Source: Baffinella frigidus (lineage: Eukaryota > Cryptophyceae > Cryptomonadales > Baffinellaceae). From it: a DNA stretch of 40,539 bases. Under the pieces are notes generated by a model. The model saw only the letters and a program-made list of their open reading frames with translations. It had not been told where the DNA came from and did no database searches. Below are positions 1 through 11,300 of the stretch, one piece after another; the first letter of the stretch is position 1, and each line of letters starts with the position of its first letter. The translations under genes and the position numbers were made by a program. The DNA lies in the NCBI GenBank assembly GCA_026770585.1, contig MU646315.1, positions 227,335 through 267,873 of the forward strand, read 5' to 3'.

Positions 1-845
1 TCCTGACGCTCCTTGACATCGTCAAGCCGAGCTACAGTGAGAGGAGGCCAGGCTCAAGCTCTGTTGGGCATGCAGCCCCTGACAGTAGCTTGACACGAGT
101 CTCACAACAGCGCAGTGGGCGAAACTCGTTGCGTCGAGAGGCAGGCTCGCATGCAGCTCGGTGATTGGGGGGCGGGACCTGGGGAGGAGGGGGACTGGGG
201 GGTTGCCGGATCTATCCATGGTAGCCCTTTCAAATGCACGGGAGCCCTCTGCGCTTCCGATTGCGCTGGTGCGGACCCATGACTTCCCGCGGTTGCAGGC
301 AAGGCTCTGCCCCCTTTCTTTCCTCCTGCGTGCTCGACAGACCCTTTCTTATAGAAGCAGAGCACACCCCGGTATCTGATCTCATGGCGAATCCCGAATT
401 TTGGCATGTTCCTTTCCTGTCAAGTGACATGCGCGTGCCCTGGAGTGTAGCTAGTGTCGAGAGTGAAACAAGCTGATGGGAAGGGTAAAACTTGCCAAAA
501 TCGTCAACCATACAAATTGGAACCATACTGCGTAGAAAGCCACATCCACATCATGTGTTTTTCTGAGGTTTTGAGCCCCCAAAAAGACTTAAGGAGAAAG
601 AGAGAGAGAGAGAGAGGGGGGGGGAGAATAATAAATGAAATATATGTACACGAGCAGAGCCACAGAGTCGGTGCCTCGCAGCCAGGAGTTTCACCGCGAC
701 AGGTTGAACATGTAGTACAGTGGTTGCTCGCGATGAAGAACATGCACGCACTTAGATCCTACGGTGGGGCAATTACCAGGAGCAATGGAACACCCTGCAC
801 CATCCCCTGACTGTCGAAGGGTTCACAATTGACCCCCAAGAGGTC
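1..845. other. No gene recognised
   Basis: Short overlapping open frames occur on both strands, but none shows a domain, a codon-biased block or a splice pattern I can defend. A short (AG)n run lies near 598-617. Nothing else stands out. Confidence 0.5.
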
Positions 846-1290
846 TTAGGCAAGTCCTAGGGAAAACCTTTTTCCTCTGAATCCCAGAAACCCAAAACAC
901 AAACTCACAGATACATCTTTCATCATGAACCCCCAAAACCAAAACCAAAACTGAAAGATACTTCTTTCCTCAGAACCACCCCAAAACCCAAACTCCGAGA
1001 TGCCTCTGTCCTCCAAGACCCCAAAACCAAAACCCCAAACGCCGGGATGCTTCTTTTTCTGTATGACCCAAATCCCAAACTCCGAGATCCCTCTTTTCTC
1101 CGAAACCCAAAAAAAACCAAAGCCCAAACTCAGAGGTACTTCTTTCCTCCGAAACCAACCACCCACAGCCCAAACTCACACATACTTCTTTCTGTCCTTC
1201 GAAACCCAGAAACCCAGAACCCCAACTCAGAGAGACCTCTTTCCTCTGAAATAACCCCAAAACCAAAGAAACCTCTTTCTCCAAGCTGAA
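846..1290. repeat. Degenerate minisatellite of about 60 bp units
   Basis: A unit of the form CCAAACTCAGAG, then ACTTCTTTCCTC, then a run of CCAAAACC-type bases, recurs about seven times with substitutions and indels. It keeps frames open on both strands, which explains the repetitive predicted peptides here; these are not real proteins. The + strand is the C/A-rich strand. In the genes of this window C/A-rich intron tracts mark the sense strand, so this could be intron sequence of an unseen + strand gene. That is only an inference. Confidence 0.75.
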
Positions 1291-3064
1291 TCAGATGCCT
1301 CTTTCTGATTACTGATTACTGAATTTATAAAGAGGTTTCGCCGTTATTGCCTAACCCGTGCCTTAACCAGACTATGATCGGTCCATTTATGTACGCCGCT
1401 CAGTCTGTTTCCGAGGGACGCTCCTCGAAGATTGGCGCAGATGAAGTAAACGATGAAAAAAGAGGGAGAGGTCTGATAGGTCCACGAGGATGAACAGATC
1501 TACTGCTCCGGACACATCGATATAGACCTATCATTCCGGGCGGTTCTTGAAGAGGGAGGAGTCGGATAACCGATCCTCGGATCGGTTATTCAATCCAACT
1601 CAAGACGGCTCCCTAAATGCTCCTTTATGTGTTCAATCCAACTCAAGTCGGCTCCCTAATAAAGGCTCCTTTAGATGCTCCTTTAGGGAGCTGACTCCTC
1701 CATCCGGCGACCTGTGGTTGAATTTACCCCGTGGTTATTCCGCGATGGTTATATCACATTTCGCCTTCCAATGGCTCATGCCTCCACCTCCCCGGTTTGA
1801 CATTCTGGAGAGGCGCTTAATGGGGCATGCCAAAAAGATCCTGTGGACCTTTTTACTCGCCTGCATGTATGCATGTGTGGCTTAAATAATCTTAACATGT
1901 TAAGGTTCGACCCTCTCTATCCTTGGTTCATGATTGTCGGCTGTTGGCCTCACCTGATGTGGGGTTTTGGTCGGCTGCTGACCCCTCTGTGGGTCATTAT
2001 TTAAATAACTTTGAGGTGACCTATTGGAACCTCCTATGGTGCAATTGGGGCAGTGCGGATAGTGGGCGCCACCCCTTCGGTCATAGGAGCAGTCACCGAA
2101 GGGGTTGACGGCAGATGGTCAATCTCCATTGGCACCACAGGAGGGGCTGCGTTTTTCTTCTTAGCACCGTTAGACACGTTTATTGACCGATGCAAGGTTA
2201 AAGCCCGGAATGTGCGGGTTGCAAAGATCAGCGAGATGCAGAGTCAGAGTCCTGGGCTGAAATAACCTCAACACATGGGGACATACGTTCGGTGGGGGGG
2301 GGAGGGGAGGTGATGCAGTCAGTCGAGAGCTCGTGTGCAGGAGATCTTGGTCTTGTGTCCTGCTCTTTGCCGCTTAGACACTCGGCGTTAGGGGTTAGAA
2401 GGTTGTTTGTCAGTTTTGAGGGGGGGGGAGGGAATCTAGCCTGGTGAGGTGTCGTGTCTGCCTCCTTGGGCGCTCGTGGATGCCAGCGCCCTCCCTAGCC
2501 TCCGGAACCCTCTTTAGTTGATTTCGTTGATTTCGTGTTTATTAAACAGGATTGTCGGTGTCAGCCCATGCCGTCCCCAAGCTAGGATCGGGTCTGCCTT
2601 ACTTCCCAAATAGAGCATTGGGCTCCGCCCGCTGTGGTTCAAGGGGCCGCTCCCGATTCCGAACGGTCATAAAAGCTTGACATTCAGATGTAGACACACT
2701 TATTGACACTTATTGACTTTATTCGAAAGTGAATTACACGGTGCAAGAATTGAGGCGAGATTAGGAAAAGATCTGGGAACTGCACCAAAGTTTTCCTATT
2801 CAAGAAACTGCCACTACCCATAATGGGGGGTCCACACAGGAGAAGTGCGCATTAGCGTCCTCCTCCTTAGTTTTTCCCCTGCAGAGCACCCCGTTGCGTG
2901 GGGGCCTCTGCCTATTCCATACACAGTTGCCCCGGACTGGGCAAAAATGTATGGACCACTCTCCTTGCGGGCCACTCATACCACGCGAGGAGAGCAGAAA
3001 AACTCCTCAACCACCTAGGCCCCCACGTTGCGATGTGAGAAAAGGCCCTTCTGTGCATCCTCGA
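1291..3064. other. No gene recognised; small direct repeat
   Basis: A phrase starting TTCAATCCAACTCAAG and continuing CGGCTCCCTAA occurs twice, near 1588 and 1631, beside further GCTCCTTTA repeats to about 1690. ACTTATTGAC is repeated near 2700. I see no exon with a recognisable domain or clear codon bias. Confidence 0.45.
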
Positions 3065-3109
3065 TCGGACAGGTGATGAGCCTCCCACTGAGGCTCATCA
3101 CCTGTCCGA
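3065..3109. repeat. Perfect 20-bp hairpin
   Basis: A perfect inverted repeat: 20 bases ending in TGAGCCTC, a 5-base loop CCACT, then the exact reverse complement. No U-tract follows, so it is not a bacterial terminator. It may be a tiny fold-back element or a structured RNA; the sequence alone does not decide. Confidence 0.85.
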
Positions 3110-3534
3110 CCGAGGCTCACACTTCGGTGGTGTCTACCCCCACCCCAGGTTCCCTGTTTGGTCTCAGTCAGATTAGATCATAGACCACGATCCTTTAGAA
3201 CTAGTCCTTTTAAGGTTAGGTCCTTTAGGTTTTTTTTATCCCAAATTTCATTTTTTCGTGTAAAGCGATTTTCACGTCTGCAGGAGTTGAGCCTACAGGT
3301 CACGAAACTGCCCGCATGTCCGGGCAGGGTCGTGCCTTTTGTTGACTTTTAGTGTGTTTCCTGCTAGAGAATCCAGCAATTGACTTTAGGAGACGTCCCC
3401 CGTAGCCTTCTGAGCATGTTTTATATGTATTTATCATAAATACATTGATCGCGTCCACTGTTGTACTTATCAAAAATAAATTGATTTTTCGAATTTATGG
3501 AGGGTGGGGTAGCAGGCGTTTTGTGTGGTAACAT

Positions 3535-3641
3535 GATGTTCCCCCACTTGTCCCAAAAATCTGAGACCACATTTGTGAAACAGAATTGAAAGTTGGTCCT
3601 GGAATGTGGTCTCAGATTTTCGGGACATGTGGGGGAACATC
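3535..3641. mobile_element. Fold-back element with 38-39 bp imperfect arms
   Basis: The left arm (3535-3572) begins GATGTTCCCCCACTTGTCCC and reads through TCTGAGACCACATT. The right arm (3603-3641) is its near-complete reverse complement, ending GTGGGGGAACATC. The spacer is about 30 bases. The size and symmetry suit a non-autonomous inverted-repeat element. There is no transposase nearby and I see no clear target-site duplication. Confidence 0.7.
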
Positions 3642-4116
3642 TTCAGAAACGGGCCGCCATAAATTTTCGGTACATGAGGCGGGCCCATCCGGGGAAAGAA
3701 AAAACGTTTCAAAAAGGACGTGGAGTCCCTGGAGCCATTTTTGGACGTGCCTGGTACAAACTTAAGGGGGTTTTCCAACAAATCGTTCTGAAATCTTAGA
3801 AAGACGCAAAGTTTTGCGATCGATCATGGTCGGGCCTCAGCCTCGTGCGTGCGCCCAGGGCCTTTTGAGGGGGGTTAGCTACGCAAAGAGGTGTCAAGCG
3901 CCGAAGAAATGGTATGGTCCGCACCTCGGGCTCGCTGCACGGGCCGCCGCGCCGCGCCCTGCGGCGGAAAGCCAGGCTTTGGCGTTGCGAGTGCCCCTGT
4001 CGCGCCTCACGCTCGCCGGTCGACTTGGGGTAGAGGAGAGTGGCACAGGTATTGCGGCGTGAATTCATAAGCTGGAACGTTACTGTGAATTGACGAGCAG
4101 ATCGCCGCAAGTTCCC

Positions 4117-4141
4117 AACCACGCCCCGGTGGGGCGTGGTT
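4117..4141. repeat. Perfect 11-bp GC-rich hairpin
   Basis: AACCACGCCCC and GGGGCGTGGTT are perfect inverted arms around a GGT loop. The GC-rich arms contain CACGCCCC/GGGGCGTG boxes. The role is unknown. Confidence 0.7.
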
Positions 4142-5076
4142 GCGTGTGCAACTTTGCGGGTACCTGGAACTCGCCAGACGTTGGCCCAGGCTTTGCAGCG
4201 GCTGTGGTGGCGCGCGATTGTCAGCTCAGCCGCGAATCTATCCGGAACGTTCCATTGTGGGGTATGTGTGCGTGGGGGGAACTTCTGGCCGCCTGGAACT
4301 GAGAAAACCGTGGATGCTGCTTGCGTGTGGTTGCTTGAGCTGCAACACAGGAGCTGCATGGGGTTGGGACGGTAGCTCTCGGGCTCGCATGGCCACGACA
4401 GTCGGTGGGGATCATAATGAATGCTATATCGACGCCATGCAGTGTCTAACTCGGTCGGCGTGTGTAGAAAATCTCTCCAAAAGGGACATCGTGAGCGGTT
4501 GCGGGGTGCGGGAGAGACTCGGCTTGAGGCCCTGCTGCGGGGCAACTTCCTGACCTAGCCCCAAGTTAGAGCATCGGCAGTGATTGAACACTCACACATC
4601 ATAGGACCCGCACACCAACAGGGCCCCATGGCCCGCTTCCCGCCCGTGAGCCTCCTGCGCACCGTGCTTGCCATTGGATGAATCGCAATGAGCGTGGTCC
4701 GACCGGCGGTGCTCTTGTCCCTGGCAGCCAGGAGTTGGGGCGAAGCGTCCCATCGGAAGTGCAGGGCCTGGTGCGGCGAGTTTCAGAGTGTGCACCCCCT
4801 CCCGGCGGCTGCGCTCGCCGCCCAGTGACCGCAAATCGAGGCGCCCACTGAGTGACTGTCAGTCACTGGCGCAAACGGAGGTGAGGGCGCGCGAGCGCGG
4901 GGCCAGAACTCACTACCCTGCGCTTGGAGGGCTTCCTGGTGGCACACCGCGCTCGAACCCCACATCTTCCCGCCCCCTCCCCCGGACAAAGGCCTCTCAG
5001 CATCATCTGACGCCCATTTTCTCGTTTGCCTTGAAAACCCTGAAAATGGCTCAAGCGACTACACCACCCTCAATTT

Positions 5077-5280
5077 ATGGAGTCGTCACAAAAATCGAAG
5101 GACGACAGGGCGGGTCCCTTTGTTGGTGCTCGCAGCGCTGCTAACCGAACAGGCTGCAGCTTGGGGGGTCACGGCGCAAAGAAGGCTGCGCGCTCCGAGA
5201 TGAGGCGCTCGATTTCACTCCAGGACTTCGAGGGCGCGGGGACAGACGATGGCGCGTCGGTCGACAGCGCAGAGTAGGGG
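5077..5280 (+). CDS. Possible small ORF or upstream exon of the RWP-RK gene
   Basis: A 65-codon frame holds a basic stretch followed by MRRSISLQDFEG and an acidic end, resembling the MRRVRSMQNL start of the RWP-RK exon downstream. A possible donor lies at 5260, but joining it in phase 0 to the exon holding 5340 does not work: the acceptor ending at 5329 meets a TGA in frame, and the acceptor ending at 5353 needs phase 2. It could be an upstream reading frame, an exon whose partner I cannot see, or chance. Not recognised. Confidence 0.25.
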
Positions 5281-5339
5281 ACCCCACCTCGCGCAACCCG
5301 GGCCCAGTATTACGGCGTCTTGACTGCAGATGCTGACTC

Positions 5340-8300
5340 ATGCCTGTGCGCAGTGTTTCGATGCGGCGCGTGCGGAGTATGCAGAATCTGCGCGAGGGCG
5401 GCGCGGGGTCCCCAACACCCTCCGCCGGGCACACCGGCGCCAGGCTGCCAGTGCTTTCCGAGCGGGAGCTGCGCGAGCACTTCAACCGTCCGCTAAACGA
5501 GGTCGCCAAGAAGTACGGCATGTGCACCACAGCGCTCAAGAAGCTCTGTCGGCGGTGCGCCCCCCGCTCACCCTGCCGTTTCCCAGGCCCAGCGCAGGTG
5601 TTGCTAACCTCAGCCCCCCACAGCTACACCTATCCCGACACCGTCCCTTCTGCTTGCCGGCCTGTGATTTCCAAATAGGTCGCATGTATTCTGCTCGACG
5701 CAGCTGCAGCTGCATGCAGCCGCACAACGCGATGTCGGCCTCCTGTGAGGTGGACGTGGAAAGTTGCAGTTCCGCAAACATGCAGCACATTGCAGGGGTG
5801 CGCAGTCCCCGTCCTGCGCGCCTGGGCGCCGCTAACCCACCAGCCAGCACAAGCCCCCGCCCCCGCCCACGCGCATCATCCTAAGCGCGGAGGGGCGGGC
5901 AGGTACGGGGTGATGCAGTGGCCGCACCGGCGGCTGCGGTCGCTAGAGAAGAAGATCGCCTCCCTCAAGGCCGAGCAGCGCTACACCGTCGACGGTCAGG
6001 TGTGGCGGGCGCGCGGGGCTCCTGAAACAACGCGGGGGGGTGCCGCGCGTTGGCGGGGCGGTGCGCGACGTGCACGGGGACGCCGTGTCGTACTCCTCTA
6101 GAAGCATGGCATCGCGTTTGTGGTGCGCGTTTGTTTGTGCGCAAACTTTCCCGCGGGGCGAAGAAACGCGGCGTCGCGTGTCTTGACGAACGGGCGTGGC
6201 GCAGGGGGCGCTCGACGCGGAGATCTTGAAGCTTGAGAACCAACGGGAGGCGCTCTTCTCGGTGCGTGCCCAACATTCCTCGTGTTTCATCGCTCAACTT
6301 GTGCCTAGAAAGGAAACTGTCAAGGTGCAAATCGGGGCAAATCGGGGGGTGGGCCAAACGAAAGTAGTTGGCTTCAAAGGGCAGTTGGCTGTGTGCCTCT
6401 CCAGATGCCCTATCGTGGGTGACGCAAGAAGGCGAACGTGTGGTGTGACTGCACGCGTCTCTTGCGATTGCCACCGTGCATCGCCCCTCGATGGAGTAGC
6501 GTCAGAGAGCCCCCCTCCCCCTAGGACCACCACAGGACCCTGGCCGTGGTCCTACAGTAGGGAGAGTCCTCTCACACGCATCCACTGCTATTCCACGCCG
6601 AGTTGCAGTTTGGCATATCCGAAATTGGCTGCAGAGTTGAAGGGCGTGGCTCGCACCTATGTTCGTAGAATCCGACACCTGCGCGACTGCGCGCAGACCC
6701 GGATCCCTCACCACTAAAACTCCACCCCCTAAAACCCTCACCCCTAAAATCCGAACCCCACACCAGGGGAACGGAGAGTTCACGGGGGAGGAGGGGGAAG
6801 GAGTGCTGCACTCGTTCGAAGAAGGCCAAGAACAACGTCTCACCCCTGCCCTCGCCCCTGCGTTGTACCCATGCACGCAAACGCCCTGCCCCCTGGGGAA
6901 GCTTGTGGTCCACTTCCAGATCGTTCCTTGACGGGGCGCAGCGAAGTGAGCCCCCTACCCTGCCCTGCCAAACCCGGGTTTCTTCCAATTTAGTCCACGC
7001 CTGCCCCCTCCCGTTTCGCATTTAGTCACCTCGTGCGCCCCCCCTTCCCCCCCAACTTCACCCGCAAGTTGTCGTGATCGTTGAATAGATCGGAAGAAAA
7101 CACGAGGAGGTTGCGCAGAAGGTCACTTTTGCGCAACGCAACTGAATCGCTGTTCCCGCGTCTTCTCGACTGCGTAAGCTGCCTGGGGAGGCACCCGCGC
7201 CAGCCACGCAAAACGCGCACACCCGGCGTGAACCCTTTGGGATTGGTGGCAGCCTCCATCCTTTCGACCAGGGAGGGAATCAAATAATGTACGAAGCCAC
7301 ACGCAACATCGCACCACGTCTCGCAACAGATATCCCATCACGCCGCACGCACCGCCGTAGCCGGATGCACTGCTCTGCGCCGCAGGGATGCATCCGGCTA
7401 CTCTCACCGCGCGCCCTCGGGGGGGGCAGAGCAGTGCTCTCACACCGTGCGTCTGAGCAGAGCAGTGCACTGACACCGTGCGTCTGCTCCGCAGGGATGA
7501 GGCCCGGGCAGGCGCAGTGGCCCAACGACAGGAGCAATGACGTCCAGGCGCAGGCGCAACGCATGGCCGGTGCGCTCCTGCCCCGAGAGAGAGAGAGAGG
7601 GAGAGAGTGAGAGAGAGACAGAGACAGAGACAGAGGGAAGAGCGGGAGAGGGGGTACTGAGGTTGGCGAAGGTAGAGAGACATGCGTCTTTCCAAACCGG
7701 TCACGAGGTGGTCACGAGGTTCATGTGTCCCCATTAACCGCGGATACCGTAGCATAACGCAACGCATGGCCGGTGCGCTCCTCCCTCCAGCGTCGATTTG
7801 ATCAAATTGTTTGGTCCACGGACGCCTCGTGTTTCGACCCCCGCATGCGCCTGTAGGGTGGCGGGGTGCCGGACCTAGCCCCCACACCCTATAAGGTGAC
7901 GGGGTGACGTGCTTGGTGACGGGTATAGGATATATTACATATGGCCGGTGCGCTCCTCCCTCCAGCCTCGATGTGATCCACGTATTTGTTTCGACCCTCC
8001 CGCATGCGTCTCAGCACGCCCCGCGTGCCACAGGAACAAAGTAGATTCACTTAAGGAGTCCTCACAACCTTGCAGCCGTAGTGCCCTCAGAGCCTAAACA
8101 CCCTCCCACATGAGTCTAAGCACGCCCTGTGGCGTGCCAGGAGGGGCGGAGGTAGTTAACTTTGAGGATTTTATGGTGCAATTTGGTCACGCAACACCCT
8201 GAATTCCAGCCGCAACGAAACCTTGGTAGCCCACCGTGGCATCGATGCGCGGCTGCCTCGTGACATGACTGACCCGTGGATGGGTTGATTGGAAGCGGTT

Positions 8301-11300
8301 TTCCCGAGTGGTGACGGTCGGTGTGGGGGCAGGGCTCGAGCTCCAGCAGCGTGGGGGCATGCCGGGACACCAGCGCGCCGGACAGCAGCAGCAAGGGTAC
8401 TCGCCCCCCCGAGACGCGCTCTCATCCACTCGGTCTTACTAAAAAAATCTCACCCAAAGGGCACAGATTTGTACCACAACCCCGGGGGACCCCGGGGGAT
8501 CAGCTTCCGGATCAGCTTCCGGGCGTGTCACTGTCCTGAGCCCAGATGGGGTGAGGCAGAGGAAGGATGCAGCCAGCAGCTGGATCGCCACAGCGCCTTG
8601 GCACCCCGCCTGGGCACGCCTGCGGCGCACCTCCTAGATCTGTCCGAGTAAAGTTGGTCACGCCCGAAATTCGCCCCCCCCCGAAACTTCACATGTGAAT
8701 TTCGCCCCCCCCCCCCCAAGGAAATTCACATACGAAATTGGGGGGGGGGGGGGGCGAATTTCGGGCGTGCCCAACTTTACTCGGACAGAGCTAGACCTCT
8801 GAAAAGGAGTGTCCGCAGGTACCCGGAATCCGACTTCAACGGCTCCAATTCCCTCAGAATCAGAAATTGAAGATCGTTGCTTTGCCCCAAAATCGTTGAT
8901 TTGCCGCGAGGGTTGGTGGCTGACGATGAGGTTCCGCAGGTACCCGGGCGGGGGCGGGCCCGGGGGGATGTGGTCGGGAGGGGGCGCGGCTGGGAACCCG
9001 GGGCGGGCGGCGGGGCATAGCGCGCAGGTTCCAACCTTAAACCCTTAACAGTGAACACTAAACCAGAATCACGAATCACTGATCACTGATCACTCAACAA
9101 TAAAAACGAAACACACAACACTAAACACTAAACACTGAATTCTAAACTCTAAACACTAAACTCTATCAACGAAAGCAGGTGCAGCAGAGCGCGGACGAGG
9201 AGGTGCTCAAGACCCGGATAAACACGCTGGAGGTGTAGACCCTAAAACCTGTACTCTAAACCATAAACCACAAACCATAAACCATAAACCCTAAACCCCA
9301 AACCCCAAACCCCAAACCCCAAACCCTAAACCCCAAACCCCAAACACTAAACCCTAAACCCTGAACCCTGAACCCTACACCCCAAACCCGGATAAACACG
9401 CTGGAGGTGTAAACCCTAAAACCTGTACTCTAAACCATAAACCATAAACCATCAACCATAAACCCCAGACCCCAAACCCCAAACCCTACACCCTAAACCC
9501 TAAACCCCAAACCCCAAACCCCAAACCCCAATCTTGCAGGAGGAGAACCAATCGCTGCGCGCGCTGCTGAATTCGCTGATGGGCAACCGACAGAGCCTGC
9601 TGAACCGCTCCGACAGCTCAGCCGCCGAGATCCAGAAACTCCGCCAGGTGTGCGGTCTACCACCCGAGGCGGATCAAGCACCCACTTTAAACCCGGGGGA
9701 GCTGTACACGTGAGGCAGGTGTAGTAATTTTCGTATGTTTGGTCACGTGGCTGCACGCTTTCCGTGTAGCCACGTGACCAGCTCCATACAAAACGCCTAC
9801 ACTCGACATTTAAAAAGGGTGCTGGGGCAGCCTCGTTCGGTAGGTAGGCTCCTGAACCGCTCCGACAGCTCGGCCGCCGAGATGCAGAAACTCCGCCAGG
9901 TACCCACGCCGCGTTTTGCACGGGGGTTGTTGCCGACCCTTGTGGGTTTCGCCGGGATTTGAAGCCGATGCGTGCACTCGACCCGCGCGGGTCTCTGCCA
10001 GGTCTGCGATCTAATCTCGCAACGTAACAGAATCTGTGGGTAAATACACCCATCTTAGCCATGTTTTGACGCCTAAAATGTCATACCCACCCTTACTTTC
10101 CGCGTGGGGAGGCGTATGATCGCCACCGTTTCTGGTATATTCCGAAATGAGATCTAGGTAGCCACGCCGCGCCCTGCCGCAGGGTGTTTTTGCACCGCGT
10201 TTTGCACGGAAGTTGTGCGCCGTGTTTTGCACGGGGATTGGAGGCGACCCTGCACTCTCCGGATGTACCTGGCGCCGATGCGTGCACTCGACCCGCGCGC
10301 CCTGCAGCGGCGTCGCTCCTCCATTGGCCTAGGGAGCCCCCTTGTCAAGAAGGAGAAGCGCCAGAGAGAGGTGGCCCCCAAGAGCAGGGGCAAGTGCCTG
10401 CGCGCCGCCAGAGCCTCGACAACTCCCCCGAAAACTCGGCGCGTTCAGAGCCTGGGATCCTGCCGCGAAATCTCGGCGCGTTGCCGCCCCGCGCGTGCTG
10501 TCGCGTTCGCGCATTTGACGCGCCTTCAGACCTTTCGGCCTAAACTTTTAGGCTTGATGCAATCCCGCCATAGCCGGTCACCTGACCCTTCCGTGGAAAG
10601 TCCCGGTAGGCCGCTGTATCTCGATAGGGGCGAGGCATCTGGACGATGCTAGCGAAATGTTCTGCGGAACTCTTGCTGCCTGGTGCCCCACGGAAGTTTC
10701 TCTAAGCCCTGAACCCTAAACCCTCACACCTCACACCTCTCACACCTCACACCTCACACCTCACACCTCACACCTCACACCTCACACCTCACACCTGGCG
10801 CCGCACGCAAAACTCTAAACTCTAAACTCTAAACCCGAAACCCAAAACCCGCAGACGTGCGACCAGCTGTGGAGGCAGATCCAGCTGGTCCGGCCAGCAG
10901 GCGGGGGGGGGTAAACCCTAAACCCTAAATCCTAAACTCTAAACCCTAAACCTTGAACCCTAAACCCTAAACCCCAACCCTCTTTTTACCCTGCACCCTA
11001 AACCCTAAACCCCAAACCCCAAACCCAACACCCCAAACCCCAAACCCCACACCCCAAACCCCAAACCCCACACCCCAAACCCCAAACCCCAAACTCCAAA
11101 CCCTAAACCAGGTCCTCAGGCAGCCCAGCCGGCAGGAGCCTGCCCCCAGGGATGAGCGCAGGTGGGGGCATGGGTGGGGGTATGGGCGGGGGGCACCGCG
11201 GTGGGGGGATGGGGGGGGGCGGGATGCCGTCGCCGGGGCTGGGATCGATGTCGCCAGGGCTTTCAGGTGAGAGCAGTAATCCACTAATACTGGCCAACCG

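Noticed and set aside
846-1290. CRISPR-like array or repeat protein
   Set aside because: Units are degenerate, have no constant repeat with unique spacers, and the host is eukaryotic. The open frames come from the repeat itself.
3065-3109. Rho-independent terminator
   Set aside because: There is no T-run after the stem and the genome is eukaryotic.
3796-4545. 249-codon open frame on the minus strand
   Set aside because: No domain, an Arg/Pro/Ser composition typical of GC-rich non-coding frames, and competing frames on the other strand. No homology signal could be recognised by eye.
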